The position numbers and the translations under genes are program-made. Shown here piece by piece: positions 34,523 through 47,313 of a stretch of 64,000 nt of DNA (position 1 is the first letter of the stretch; each line of letters opens with the position of its first letter). The stretch spans positions 9,470,815 through 9,534,814 of the forward strand of contig NC_080053.1 in NCBI RefSeq assembly GCF_026212465.1, read 5' to 3'. This stretch comes from Amaranthus tricolor. Taxonomy: Eukaryota > Streptophyta > Magnoliopsida > Caryophyllales > Amaranthaceae. The notes under the pieces are model-generated. The model was not told where the DNA came from, ran no database searches, and was given only the letters and a program-made list of their open reading frames with translations.

Positions 34523-34642
34523 GGGTGCGATCATACCAGCACTAATGCACCGGATCCCATCAGAACTCCGCAGTTAAGCGTGCTTGGGCGAGAGTAGTAC
34601 TAGGATGGGTGACCTCCTGGGAAGTCCTCGTGTTGCACCCCT
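34523..34642 (+). rRNA. 5S rRNA: 5S rRNA, copy 52
   Basis: Consensus sequence. Next gene at 673 bp; spacer type D, relic at 34865-34965. Confidence 0.97.
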
Positions 34643-35195
34643 TTTTCCCTCCTTTTTTTTTTTTATTTTTCTTATCTGTTTCCGCTGCACTTGAGCAAAA
34701 GGCATTTCAGTGGTTATCGTAGTATACTCCATGGAAGTAATTTTATTTATAAAAATATAACTCGCAACCGGGTCCCGACCTCGAATTTACGGGCACTCGA
34801 AAGATAGGACCCGTCGAGGCGGGTCGATGCGCATACGAACGAATTGTCCGAAAGAGGCGTGCGTCGGTGCGTTCGTGTAAGCGGAAATTGCACCGGGTCC
34901 CGTCGGAAGTCCCCGCGGAAGCGCGCCCGGCATGGATGGCCTCTTGATTTCCAAGTGTTGCGCGGTTTTCTTAAATATTTTGTCGCTTTTTTGTTGCGAG
35001 TTCACCTGGCTTTTAAAGCCGGCGGACTCTTTTGTGAATCGGACAATACCGGGAGGGTGAAAAACGGTATTTGGGAAGGAGAAGGCTCGAAATTGGGGTC
35101 TCGGCTGCGAATTTACGAGCTTTGGAATGCTCTGGTTTTTTTTTTTTTTTTTGGGCGGCATTGCGCATGTAAACAAATTGCTACGATGAATGAAC

Positions 35196-35315
35196 GGGTG
35201 CGATCATACCAGCACTAATGCACCGGATCCCATCAGAACTCCGCAGTTAAGCGTGCTTGGGCGAGAGTAGTACTAGGATGGGTGACCTCCTGGGAAGTCC
35301 TCGTGTTGCACCCCT
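35196..35315 (+). rRNA. 5S rRNA: 5S rRNA, copy 53
   Basis: Consensus sequence, with A at -10. Next gene at 672 bp; spacer type D, relic at 35537-35637. Confidence 0.97.
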
Positions 35316-35867
35316 TTTTCCCTCCTTTTTTTTTTTATTTTTCTTATCTGTTTCCGCTGCACTTGAGCAAAAGGCATTTCAGTGGTTATCGTAGTATACT
35401 CCATGGAAGTAATTTTATTTATAAAAATATAACTCGCAACCGGGTCCCGACCTCGAATTTACGGGCACTCGAAAGATAGGACCCGTCGAGGCGGGTCGAT
35501 GCGCATACGAACGAATTGTCCGAAAGAGGCGTGCGTCGGTGCGTTCGTGTAAGCGGAAATTGCACCGGGTCCCGTCGGAAGTCCCCGCGGAAGCGCGCCC
35601 GGCATGGATGGCCTCTTGATTTCCAAGTGTTGCGCGGTTTTCTTAAATATTTTGTCGCTTTTTTGTTGCGAGTTCACCTGGCTTTTAAAGCCGGCGGACT
35701 CTTTTGTGAATCGGACAATACCGGGAGGGTGAAAAACGGTATTTGGGAAGGAGAAGGCTCGAAATTGGGGTCTCGGCTGCGAATTTACGAGCTTTGGAAT
35801 GCTCTGGTTTTTTTTTTTTTTTTTGGGCGGCATTGCGCATGTAAACAAATTGCTACGATGAATGAAC

Positions 35868-35987
35868 GGGTGCGATCATACCAGCACTAATGCACCGGAT
35901 CCCATCAGAACTCCGCAGTTAAGCGTGCTTGGGCGAGAGTAGTACTAGGATGGGTGACCTCCTGGGAAGTCCTCGTGTTGCACCCCT
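35868..35987 (+). rRNA. 5S rRNA: 5S rRNA, copy 54
   Basis: Consensus sequence, with A at -10. Next gene at 673 bp; spacer type D, relic at 36210-36310. Confidence 0.97.
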
Positions 35988-36540
35988 TTTTCCCTCCTTT
36001 TTTTTTTTTATTTTTCTTATCTGTTTCCGCTGCACTTGAGCAAAAGGCATTTCAGTGGTTATCGTAGTATACTCCATGGAAGTAATTTTATTTATAAAAA
36101 TATAACTCGCAACCGGGTCCCGACCTCGAATTTACGGGCACTCGAAAGATAGGACCCGTCGAGGCGGGTCGATGCGCATACGAACGAATTGTCCGAAAGA
36201 GGCGTGCGTCGGTGCGTTCGTGTAAGCGGAAATTGCACCGGGTCCCGTCGGAAGTCCCCGCGGAAGCGCGCCCGGCATGGATGGCCTCTTGATTTCCAAG
36301 TGTTGCGCGGTTTTCTTAAATATTTTGTCGCTTTTTTGTTGCGAGTTCACCTGGCTTTTAAAGCCGGCGGACTCTTTTGTGAATCGGACAATACCGGGAG
36401 GGTGAAAAACGGTATTTGGGAAGGAGAAGGCTCGAAATTGGGGTCTCGGCTGCGAATTTACGAGCTTTGGAATGCTCTGGTTTTTTTTTTTTTTTTTGGG
36501 CGGCATTGCGCATGTAAACAAATTGCTACGGTGAATGAAC

Positions 36541-36660
36541 GGGTGCGATCATACCAGCACTAATGCACCGGATCCCATCAGAACTCCGCAGTTAAGCGTG
36601 CTTGGGCGAGAGTAGTACTAGGATGGGTGACCTCCTGGGAAGTCCTCGTGTTGCACCCCT
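36541..36660 (+). rRNA. 5S rRNA: 5S rRNA, copy 55
   Basis: Consensus sequence. Next gene at 673 bp; spacer type D with 'gaacaaatt', relic at 36884-36984. Confidence 0.97.
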
Positions 36661-37213
36661 TTTTCCCTCCTTTTTTTTTTTTTATTTTTCTTATCTGTTT
36701 CCGCTGCACTTGAGCAAAAGGCATTTCAGTGGTTATCGTAGTATACTCCATGGAAGTAATTTTATTTATAAAAATATAACTCGCAACCGGGTCCCGACCT
36801 CGAATTTACGGGCACTCGAAAGATAGGACCCGTCGAGGCGGGTCGATGCGCATACGAACAAATTGTCCGAAAGAGGCGTGCGTCGGTGCGTTCGTGTAAG
36901 CGGAAATTGCACCGGGTCCCGTCGGAAGTCCCCGCGGAAGCGCGCCCGGCATGGATGGCCTCTTGATTTCCAAGTGTTGCGCGGTTTTCTTAAATATTTT
37001 GTCGCTTTTTTGTTGCGAGTTCACCTGGCTTTTAAAGCCGGCGGACTCTTTTGTGAATCGGACAATACCGGGAGGGTGAAAAACGGTATTTGGGAAGGAG
37101 AAGGCTCGAAATTGGGGTCTCGGCTGCGAATTTACGAGCTTTGGAATGCTCTGGTTTTTTTTTTTTTTTTGGGCGGCATTGCGCATGTAAACAAATTGCT
37201 ACGGTGAATGAAC

Positions 37214-37333
37214 GGGTGCGATCATACCAGCACTAATGCACCGGATCCCATCAGAACTTCGCAGTTAAGCGTGCTTGGGCGAGAGTAGTACTAGGATGGG
37301 TGACCTCCTGGGAAGTCCTCGTGTTGCACCCCT
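37214..37333 (+). rRNA. 5S rRNA: 5S rRNA, copy 56 (C46T)
   Basis: C46T (37259), just before the A box. Next gene at 673 bp; spacer type D with C to T at 37466, relic at 37556-37656. Confidence 0.97.
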
Positions 37334-37886
37334 TTTTCCCTCCTTTTTTTTTTTTATTTTTCTTATCTGTTTCCGCTGCACTTGAGCAAAAGGCATTTCA
37401 GTGGTTATCGTAGTATACTCCATGGAAGTAATTTTATTTATAAAAATATAACTCGCAACCGGGTCTCGACCTCGAATTTACGGGCACTCGAAAGATAGGA
37501 CCCGTCGAGGCGGGTCGATGCGCATACGAACGAATTGTCCGAAAGAGGCGTGCGTCGGTGCGTTCGTGTAAGCGGAAATTGCACCGGGTCCCGTCGGAAG
37601 TCCCCGCGGAAGCGCGCCCGGCATGGATGGCCTCTTGATTTCCAAGTGTTGCGCGGTTTTCTTAAATATTTTGTCGCTTTTTTGTTGCGAGTTCACCTGG
37701 CTTTTAAAGCCGGCGGACTCTTTTGTGAATCGGACAATACCGGGAGGGTGAAAAACGGTATTTGGGAAGGAGAAGGCTCGAAATTGGGGTCTCGGCTGCG
37801 AATTTACGAGCTTTGGAATGCTCTGGTTTTTTTTTTTTTTTTTGGGCGGCATTGCGCATGTAAACAAATTGCTACGGTGAATGAAC

Positions 37887-38006
37887 GGGTGCGATCATAC
37901 CAGCACTAATGCACCGGATCCCATCAGAACTCCGCAGTCAAGCGTGCTTGGGCGAGAGTAGTACTAGGATGGGTGACCTCCTGGGAAGTCCTCGTGTTGC
38001 ACCCCT
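37887..38006 (+). rRNA. 5S rRNA: 5S rRNA, copy 57 (T53C)
   Basis: T53C (37939) is the only change inside the internal control region, in the A box, so this copy may be less well transcribed. Next gene at 674 bp; spacer type D with 'gaacaaatt', relic at 38230-38330. Confidence 0.96.
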
Positions 38007-38560
38007 TTTTCCCTCCTTTTTTTTTTTTTATTTTTCTTATCTGTTTCCGCTGCACTTGAGCAAAAGGCATTTCAGTGGTTATCGTAGTATACTCCATGGA
38101 AGTAATTTTATTTATAAAAATATAACTCGCAACCGGGTCCCGACCTCGAATTTACGGGCACTCGAAAGATAGGACCCGTCGAGGCGGGTCGATGCGCATA
38201 CGAACAAATTGTCCGAAAGAGGCGTGCGTCGGTGCGTTCGTGTAAGCGGAAATTGCACCGGGTCCCGTCGGAAGTCCCCGCGGAAGCGCGCCCGGCATGG
38301 ATGGCCTCTTGATTTCCAAGTGTTGCGCGGTTTTCTTAAATATTTTGTCGCTTTTTTGTTGCGAGTTCACCTGGCTTTTAAAGCCGGCGGACTCTTTTGT
38401 GAATCGGACAATACCGGGAGGGTGAAAAACGGTATTTGGGAAGGAGAAGGCTCGAAATTGGGGTCTCGGCTGCGAATTTACGAGCTTTGGAATGCTCTGG
38501 TTTTTTTTTTTTTTTTTGGGCGGCATTGCGCATGTAAACAAATTGCTACGGTGAATGAAC

Positions 38561-38680
38561 GGGTGCGATCATACCAGCACTAATGCACCGGATCCCATCA
38601 GAACTTCGCAGTTAAGCGTGCTTGGGCGAGAGTAGTACTAGGATGGGTGACCTCCTGGGAAGTCCTCGTGTTGCACCCCT
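38561..38680 (+). rRNA. 5S rRNA: 5S rRNA, copy 58 (C46T)
   Basis: C46T (38606), as in copy 56 two units earlier. Next gene at 673 bp; spacer type D, relic at 38903-39003. Confidence 0.97.
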
Positions 38681-39233
38681 TTTTCCCTCCTTTTTTTTTT
38701 TTATTTTTCTTATCTGTTTCCGCTGCACTTGAGCAAAAGGCATTTCAGTGGTTATCGTAGTATACTCCATGGAAGTAATTTTATTTATAAAAATATAACT
38801 CGCAACCGGGTCCCGACCTCGAATTTACGGGCACTCGAAAGATAGGACCCGTCGAGGCGGGTCGATGCGCATACGAACGAATTGTCCGAAAGAGGCGTGC
38901 GTCGGTGCGTTCGTGTAAGCGGAAATTGCACCGGGTCCCGTCGGAAGTCCCCGCGGAAGCGCGCCCGGCATGGATGGCCTCTTGATTTCCAAGTGTTGCG
39001 CGGTTTTCTTAAATATTTTGTCGCTTTTTTGTTGCGAGTTCACCTGGCTTTTAAAGCCGGCGGACTCTTTTGTGAATCGGACAATACCGGGAGGGTGAAA
39101 AACGGTATTTGGGAAGGAGAAGGCTCGAAATTGGGGTCTCGGCTGCGAATTTACGAGCTTTGGAATGCTCTGGTTTTTTTTTTTTTTTTTGGGCGGCATT
39201 GCGCATGTAAACAAATTGCTACGGTGAATGAAC

Positions 39234-39353
39234 GGGTGCGATCATACCAGCACTAATGCACCGGATCCCATCAGAACTCCGCAGTTAAGCGTGCTTGGGC
39301 GAGAGTAGTACTAGGATGGGTGACCTCCTGGGAAGTCCTCGTGTTGCACCCCT
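39234..39353 (+). rRNA. 5S rRNA: 5S rRNA, copy 59
   Basis: Consensus sequence. Next gene at 673 bp; spacer type D, relic at 39576-39676. Confidence 0.97.
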
Positions 39354-39906
39354 TTTTCCCTCCTTTTTTTTTTTTATTTTTCTTATCTGTTTCCGCTGCA
39401 CTTGAGCAAAAGGCATTTCAGTGGTTATCGTAGTATACTCCATGGAAGTAATTTTATTTATAAAAATATAACTCGCAACCGGGTCCCGACCTCGAATTTA
39501 CGGGCACTCGAAAGATAGGACCCGTCGAGGCGGGTCGATGCGCATACGAACGAATTGTCCGAAAGAGGCGTGCGTCGGTGCGTTCGTGTAAGCGGAAATT
39601 GCACCGGGTCCCGTCGGAAGTCCCCGCGGAAGCGCGCCCGGCATGGATGGCCTCTTGATTTCCAAGTGTTGCGCGGTTTTCTTAAATATTTTGTCGCTTT
39701 TTTGTTGCGAGTTCACCTGGCTTTTAAAGCCGGCGGACTCTTTTGTGAATCGGACAATACCGGGAGGGTGAAAAACGGTATTTGGGAAGGAGAAGGCTCG
39801 AAATTGGGGTCTCGGCTGCGAATTTACGAGCTTTGGAATGCTCTGGTTTTTTTTTTTTTTTTTGGGCGGCATTGCGCATGTAAACAAATTGCTACGGTGA
39901 ATGAAC

Positions 39907-40026
39907 GGGTGCGATCATACCAGCACTAATGCACCGGATCCCATCAGAACTCCGCAGTTAAGCGTGCTTGGGCGAGAGTAGTACTAGGATGGGTGACCTC
40001 CTGGGAAGTCCTCGTGTTGCACCCCT
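39907..40026 (+). rRNA. 5S rRNA: 5S rRNA, copy 60
   Basis: Consensus sequence. Next gene at 674 bp; spacer type D with 'gaacaaatt', relic at 40250-40350. Confidence 0.97.
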
Positions 40027-40580
40027 TTTTCCCTCCTTTTTTTTTTTTTATTTTTCTTATCTGTTTCCGCTGCACTTGAGCAAAAGGCATTTCAGTGGTT
40101 ATCGTAGTATACTCCATGGAAGTAATTTTATTTATAAAAATATAACTCGCAACCGGGTCCCGACCTCGAATTTACGGGCACTCGAAAGATAGGACCCGTC
40201 GAGGCGGGTCGATGCGCATACGAACAAATTGTCCGAAAGAGGCGTGCGTCGGTGCGTTCGTGTAAGCGGAAATTGCACCGGGTCCCGTCGGAAGTCCCCG
40301 CGGAAGCGCGCCCGGCATGGATGGCCTCTTGATTTCCAAGTGTTGCGCGGTTTTCTTAAATATTTTGTCGCTTTTTTGTTGCGAGTTCACCTGGCTTTTA
40401 AAGCCGGCGGACTCTTTTGTGAATCGGACAATACCGGGAGGGTGAAAAACGGTATTTGGGAAGGAGAAGGCTCGAAATTGGGGTCTCGGCTGCGAATTTA
40501 CGAGCTTTGGAATGCTCTGGTTTTTTTTTTTTTTTTTGGGCGGCATTGCGCATGTAAACAAATTGCTACGGTGAATGAAC

Positions 40581-40700
40581 GGGTGCGATCATACCAGCAC
40601 TAATGCACCGGATCCCATCAGAACTCCGCAGTTAAGCGTGCTTGGGCGAGAGTAGTACTAGGATGGGTGACCTCCTGGGAAGTCCTCGTGTTGCACCCCT
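40581..40700 (+). rRNA. 5S rRNA: 5S rRNA, copy 61
   Basis: Consensus sequence. Next gene at 672 bp; spacer type D, relic at 40923-41023. Confidence 0.97.
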
Positions 40701-41252
40701 TTTTCCCTCCTTTTTTTTTTTTATTTTTCTTATCTGTTTCCGCTGCACTTGAGCAAAAGGCATTTCAGTGGTTATCGTAGTATACTCCATGGAAGTAATT
40801 TTATTTATAAAAATATAACTCGCAACCGGGTCCCGACCTCGAATTTACGGGCACTCGAAAGATAGGACCCGTCGAGGCGGGTCGATGCGCATACGAACGA
40901 ATTGTCCGAAAGAGGCGTGCGTCGGTGCGTTCGTGTAAGCGGAAATTGCACCGGGTCCCGTCGGAAGTCCCCGCGGAAGCGCGCCCGGCATGGATGGCCT
41001 CTTGATTTCCAAGTGTTGCGCGGTTTTCTTAAATATTTTGTCGCTTTTTTGTTGCGAGTTCACCTGGCTTTTAAAGCCGGCGGACTCTTTTGTGAATCGG
41101 ACAATACCGGGAGGGTGAAAAACGGTATTTGGGAAGGAGAAGGCTCGAAATTGGGGTCTCGGCTGCGAATTTACGAGCTTTGGAATGCTCTGGTTTTTTT
41201 TTTTTTTTTGGGCGGCATTGCGCATGTAAACAAATTGCTACGGTGAATGAAC

Positions 41253-41372
41253 GGGTGCGATCATACCAGCACTAATGCACCGGATCCCATCAGAACTCCG
41301 CAGTTAAGCGTGCTTGGGCGAGAGTAGTACTAGGATGGGTGACCTCCTGGGAAGTCCTCGTGTTGCACCCCT
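41253..41372 (+). rRNA. 5S rRNA: 5S rRNA, copy 62
   Basis: Consensus sequence. Next gene at 672 bp; full type C spacer inside the D zone, relic at 41595-41695. Confidence 0.97.
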
Positions 41373-41924
41373 TTTTCCCTCCTTTTTTTTTTTTATTTTT
41401 CTTATCTGTTTCCGCTGCACTTGAGCAAAAGGCATTTCAGTGGTTATCGTAGTATACTCCATGGAAGTAATTTTATTTATAAAAATATAACTCGCAACCG
41501 GGTCCCGACCTCGAATTTACGGGCACTCGAAAGATAGGACCCGTCGAGGCGGGTCGATGCGCATACGAACGAATTGTCCGAAAGAGGCGTGCGTCGGTGC
41601 GTTCGTGTAAGCGGAAATTGCACCGGGTCCCGTCGGAAGTCCCCGCGGAAGCGCGCCCGGCATGGATGGCCTCTTGATTTCCAAGTGTTGCGCGGATTTC
41701 TTAAATATTTTGTCGCTTTTTTGTTGCGAGTTCACCTGGCTTTTAAAGCCGGCGGACTCTTTTGTGAATCGGACAATACCGGGAGGGTGAAAAACGGTAT
41801 TTGGGAAGGAGAAGGCTCGAAATTGGACTCTCGGCTGCGAATTTACGAGCTTTGGAATGCTCTGGTTTTTTTTTTTTTTTTGGGCGGCATTGCGCATGTA
41901 AACAAATTGCTACGGTGAATGAAC

Positions 41925-42044
41925 GGGTGCGATCATACCAGCACTAATGCACCGGATCCCATCAGAACTCCGCAGTTAAGCGTGCTTGGGCGAGAGTAGT
42001 ACTAGGATGGGTGACCTCCTGGGAAGTCCTCGTGTTGCACCCCT
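41925..42044 (+). rRNA. 5S rRNA: 5S rRNA, copy 63
   Basis: Consensus sequence. Next gene at 673 bp; spacer type D with G to A at 42319 in the relic at 42267-42367. Confidence 0.97.
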
Positions 42045-42597
42045 TTTTCCCTCCTTTTTTTTTTTTATTTTTCTTATCTGTTTCCGCTGCACTTGAGCAA
42101 AAGGCATTTCAGTGGTTATCGTAGTATACTCCATGGAAGTAATTTTATTTATAAAAATATAACTCGCAACCGGGTCCCGACCTCGAATTTACGGGCACTC
42201 GAAAGATAGGACCCGTCGAGGCGGGTCGATGCGCATACGAACGAATTGTCCGAAAGAGGCGTGCGTCGGTGCGTTCGTGTAAGCGGAAATTGCACCGGGT
42301 CCCGTCGGAAGTCCCCGCAGAAGCGCGCCCGGCATGGATGGCCTCTTGATTTCCAAGTGTTGCGCGGTTTTCTTAAATATTTTGTCGCTTTTTTGTTGCG
42401 AGTTCACCTGGCTTTTAAAGCCGGCGGACTCTTTTGTGAATCGGACAATACCGGGAGGGTGAAAAACGGTATTTGGGAAGGAGAAGGCTCGAAATTGGGG
42501 TCTCGGCTGCGAATTTACGAGCTTTGGAATGCTCTGGTTTTTTTTTTTTTTTTTGGGCGGCATTGCGCATGTAAACAAATTGCTACGGTGAATGAAC

Positions 42598-42717
42598 GGG
42601 TGCGATCATACCAGCACTAATGCACCGGATCCCATCAGAACTCCGCAGTTAAGCGTGCTTGGGCGAGAGTAGTACTAGGATGGGTGACCTCCTGGGAAGT
42701 CCTCGTGTTGCACCCCT
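42598..42717 (+). rRNA. 5S rRNA: 5S rRNA, copy 64
   Basis: Consensus sequence. Next gene at 674 bp; spacer type D with the same relic change (42992) as the previous unit, relic at 42940-43040. Confidence 0.97.
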
Positions 42718-43271
42718 TTTTCCCTCCTTTTTTTTTTTTATTTTTCTTATCTGTTTCCGCTGCACTTGAGCAAAAGGCATTTCAGTGGTTATCGTAGTAT
42801 ACTCCATGGAAGTAATTTTATTTATAAAAATATAACTCGCAACCGGGTCCCGACCTCGAATTTACGGGCACTCGAAAGATAGGACCCGTCGAGGCGGGTC
42901 GATGCGCATACGAACGAATTGTCCGAAAGAGGCGTGCGTCGGTGCGTTCGTGTAAGCGGAAATTGCACCGGGTCCCGTCGGAAGTCCCCGCAGAAGCGCG
43001 CCCGGCATGGATGGCCTCTTGATTTCCAAGTGTTGCGCGGTTTTCTTAAATATTTTGTCGCTTTTTTGTTGCGAGTTCACCTGGCTTTTAAAGCCGGCGG
43101 ACTCTTTTGTGAATCGGACAATACCGGGAGGGTGAAAAACGGTATTTGGGAAGGAGAAGGCTCGAAATTGGGGTCTCGGCTGCGAATTTACGAGCTTTGG
43201 AATGCTCTGGTTTTTTTTTTTTTTTTTTGGGCGGCATTGCGCATGTAAACAAATTGCTACGATGAATGAAC

Positions 43272-43391
43272 GGGTGCGATCATACCAGCACTAATGCACC
43301 GGATCCCATCAGAACTCCGCAGTTAAGCGTGCTTGGGCGAGAGTAGTACTAGGATGGGTGACCTCCTGGGAAGTCCTCGTGTTGCACCCCT
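43272..43391 (+). rRNA. 5S rRNA: 5S rRNA, copy 65
   Basis: Consensus sequence, with A at -10. Next gene at 672 bp; spacer type D, relic at 43613-43713. Confidence 0.97.
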
Positions 43392-43943
43392 TTTTCCCTC
43401 CTTTTTTTTTTTATTTTTCTTATCTGTTTCCGCTGCACTTGAGCAAAAGGCATTTCAGTGGTTATCGTAGTATACTCCATGGAAGTAATTTTATTTATAA
43501 AAATATAACTCGCAACCGGGTCCCGACCTCGAATTTACGGGCACTCGAAAGATAGGACCCGTCGAGGCGGGTCGATGCGCATACGAACGAATTGTCCGAA
43601 AGAGGCGTGCGTCGGTGCGTTCGTGTAAGCGGAAATTGCACCGGGTCCCGTCGGAAGTCCCCGCGGAAGCGCGCCCGGCATGGATGGCCTCTTGATTTCC
43701 AAGTGTTGCGCGGTTTTCTTAAATATTTTGTCGCTTTTTTGTTGCGAGTTCACCTGGCTTTTAAAGCCGGCGGACTCTTTTGTGAATCGGACAATACCGG
43801 GAGGGTGAAAAACGGTATTTGGGAAGGAGAAGGCTCGAAATTGGGGTCTCGGCTGCGAATTTACGAGCTTTGGAATGCTCTGGTTTTTTTTTTTTTTTTT
43901 GGGCGGCATTGCGCATGTAAACAAATTGCTACGGTGAATGAAC

Positions 43944-44063
43944 GGGTGCGATCATACCAGCACTAATGCACCGGATCCCATCAGAACTCCGCAGTTAAGC
44001 GTGCTTGGGCGAGAGTAGTACTAGGATGGGTGACCTCCTGGGAAGTCCTCGTGTTGCACCCCT
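43944..44063 (+). rRNA. 5S rRNA: 5S rRNA, copy 66
   Basis: Consensus sequence. Next gene at 674 bp; spacer type D with 'gaacaaatt', relic at 44287-44387. Confidence 0.97.
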
Positions 44064-44617
44064 TTTTCCCTCCTTTTTTTTTTTTTATTTTTCTTATCTG
44101 TTTCCGCTGCACTTGAGCAAAAGGCATTTCAGTGGTTATCGTAGTATACTCCATGGAAGTAATTTTATTTATAAAAATATAACTCGCAACCGGGTCCCGA
44201 CCTCGAATTTACGGGCACTCGAAAGATAGGACCCGTCGAGGCGGGTCGATGCGCATACGAACAAATTGTCCGAAAGAGGCGTGCGTCGGTGCGTTCGTGT
44301 AAGCGGAAATTGCACCGGGTCCCGTCGGAAGTCCCCGCGGAAGCGCGCCCGGCATGGATGGCCTCTTGATTTCCAAGTGTTGCGCGGTTTTCTTAAATAT
44401 TTTGTCGCTTTTTTGTTGCGAGTTCACCTGGCTTTTAAAGCCGGCGGACTCTTTTGTGAATCGGACAATACCGGGAGGGTGAAAAACGGTATTTGGGAAG
44501 GAGAAGGCTCGAAATTGGGGTCTCGGCTGCGAATTTACGAGCTTTGGAATGCTCTGGTTTTTTTTTTTTTTTTTGGGCGGCATTGCGCATGTAAACAAAT
44601 TGCTACGATGAATGAAC

Positions 44618-44737
44618 GGGTGCGATCATACCAGCACTAATGCACCGGATCCCATCAGAACTCCGCAGTTAAGCGTGCTTGGGCGAGAGTAGTACTAGGA
44701 TGGGTGACCTCCTGGGAAGTCCTCGTGTTGCACCCCT
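44618..44737 (+). rRNA. 5S rRNA: 5S rRNA, copy 67
   Basis: Consensus sequence, with A at -10. Next gene at 672 bp; spacer type D, relic at 44959-45059. Confidence 0.97.
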
Positions 44738-45289
44738 TTTTCCCTCCTTTTTTTTTTTATTTTTCTTATCTGTTTCCGCTGCACTTGAGCAAAAGGCATT
44801 TCAGTGGTTATCGTAGTATACTCCATGGAAGTAATTTTATTTATAAAAATATAACTCGCAACCGGGTCCCGACCTCGAATTTACGGGCACTCGAAAGATA
44901 GGACCCGTCGAGGCGGGTCGATGCGCATACGAACGAATTGTCCGAAAGAGGCGTGCGTCGGTGCGTTCGTGTAAGCGGAAATTGCACCGGGTCCCGTCGG
45001 AAGTCCCCGCGGAAGCGCGCCCGGCATGGATGGCCTCTTGATTTCCAAGTGTTGCGCGGTTTTCTTAAATATTTTGTCGCTTTTTTGTTGCGAGTTCACC
45101 TGGCTTTTAAAGCCGGCGGACTCTTTTGTGAATCGGACAATACCGGGAGGGTGAAAAACGGTATTTGGGAAGGAGAAGGCTCGAAATTGGGGTCTCGGCT
45201 GCGAATTTACGAGCTTTGGAATGCTCTGGTTTTTTTTTTTTTTTTTGGGCGGCATTGCGCATGTAAACAAATTGCTACGGTGAATGAAC

Positions 45290-45409
45290 GGGTGCGATCA
45301 TACCAGCACTAATGCACCGGATCCCATCAGAACTCCGCAGTTAAGCGTGCTTGGGCGAGAGTAGTACTAGGATGGGTGACCTCCTGGGAAGTCCTCGTGT
45401 TGCACCCCT
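45290..45409 (+). rRNA. 5S rRNA: 5S rRNA, copy 68
   Basis: Consensus sequence. Next gene at 676 bp, the longest unit (19-T upstream tract); spacer type D with 'gaacaaatt', relic at 45633-45733. Confidence 0.97.
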
Positions 45410-45965
45410 TTTTCCCTCCTTTTTTTTTTTTTATTTTTCTTATCTGTTTCCGCTGCACTTGAGCAAAAGGCATTTCAGTGGTTATCGTAGTATACTCCAT
45501 GGAAGTAATTTTATTTATAAAAATATAACTCGCAACCGGGTCCCGACCTCGAATTTACGGGCACTCGAAAGATAGGACCCGTCGAGGCGGGTCGATGCGC
45601 ATACGAACAAATTGTCCGAAAGAGGCGTGCGTCGGTGCGTTCGTGTAAGCGGAAATTGCACCGGGTCCCGTCGGAAGTCCCCGCGGAAGCGCGCCCGGCA
45701 TGGATGGCCTCTTGATTTCCAAGTGTTGCGCGGTTTTCTTAAATATTTTGTCGCTTTTTTGTTGCGAGTTCACCTGGCTTTTAAAGCCGGCGGACTCTTT
45801 TGTGAATCGGACAATACCGGGAGGGTGAAAAACGGTATTTGGGAAGGAGAAGGCTCGAAATTGGGGTCTCGGCTGCGAATTTACGAGCTTTGGAATGCTC
45901 TGGTTTTTTTTTTTTTTTTTTTGGGCGGCATTGCGCATGTAAACAAATTGCTACGATGAATGAAC

Positions 45966-46085
45966 GGGTGCGATCATACCAGCACTAATGCACCGGATCC
46001 CATCAGAACTCCGCAGTTAAGCGTGCTTGGGCGAGAGTAGTACTAGGATGGGTGACCTCCTGGGAAGTCCTCGTGTTGCACCCCT
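45966..46085 (+). rRNA. 5S rRNA: 5S rRNA, copy 69
   Basis: Consensus sequence, with A at -10. Next gene at 673 bp; spacer type D, relic at 46308-46408. Confidence 0.97.
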
Positions 46086-46638
46086 TTTTCCCTCCTTTTT
46101 TTTTTTTATTTTTCTTATCTGTTTCCGCTGCACTTGAGCAAAAGGCATTTCAGTGGTTATCGTAGTATACTCCATGGAAGTAATTTTATTTATAAAAATA
46201 TAACTCGCAACCGGGTCCCGACCTCGAATTTACGGGCACTCGAAAGATAGGACCCGTCGAGGCGGGTCGATGCGCATACGAACGAATTGTCCGAAAGAGG
46301 CGTGCGTCGGTGCGTTCGTGTAAGCGGAAATTGCACCGGGTCCCGTCGGAAGTCCCCGCGGAAGCGCGCCCGGCATGGATGGCCTCTTGATTTCCAAGTG
46401 TTGCGCGGTTTTCTTAAATATTTTGTCGCTTTTTTGTTGCGAGTTCACCTGGCTTTTAAAGCCGGCGGACTCTTTTGTGAATCGGACAATACCGGGAGGG
46501 TGAAAAACGGTATTTGGGAAGGAGAAGGCTCGAAATTGGGGTCTCGGCTGCGAATTTACGAGCTTTGGAATGCTCTGGTTTTTTTTTTTTTTTTTGGGCG
46601 GCATTGCGCATGTAAACAAATTGCTACGGTGAATGAAC

Positions 46639-46758
46639 GGGTGCGATCATACCAGCACTAATGCACCGGATCCCATCAGAACTCCGCAGTTAAGCGTGCT
46701 TGGGCGAGAGTAGTACTAGGATGGGTGACCTCCTGGGAAGTCCTCGTGTTGCACCCCT
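46639..46758 (+). rRNA. 5S rRNA: 5S rRNA, copy 70
   Basis: Consensus sequence. Next gene at 675 bp; spacer type D with 'gaacaaatt', relic at 46982-47082. Confidence 0.97.
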
Positions 46759-47313
46759 TTTTCCCTCCTTTTTTTTTTTTTATTTTTCTTATCTGTTTCC
46801 GCTGCACTTGAGCAAAAGGCATTTCAGTGGTTATCGTAGTATACTCCATGGAAGTAATTTTATTTATAAAAATATAACTCGCAACCGGGTCCCGACCTCG
46901 AATTTACGGGCACTCGAAAGATAGGACCCGTCGAGGCGGGTCGATGCGCATACGAACAAATTGTCCGAAAGAGGCGTGCGTCGGTGCGTTCGTGTAAGCG
47001 GAAATTGCACCGGGTCCCGTCGGAAGTCCCCGCGGAAGCGCGCCCGGCATGGATGGCCTCTTGATTTCCAAGTGTTGCGCGGTTTTCTTAAATATTTTGT
47101 CGCTTTTTTGTTGCGAGTTCACCTGGCTTTTAAAGCCGGCGGACTCTTTTGTGAATCGGACAATACCGGGAGGGTGAAAAACGGTATTTGGGAAGGAGAA
47201 GGCTCGAAATTGGGGTCTCGGCTGCGAATTTACGAGCTTTGGAATGCTCTGGTTTTTTTTTTTTTTTTTTGGGCGGCATTGCGCATGTAAACAAATTGCT
47301 ACGGTGAATGAAC

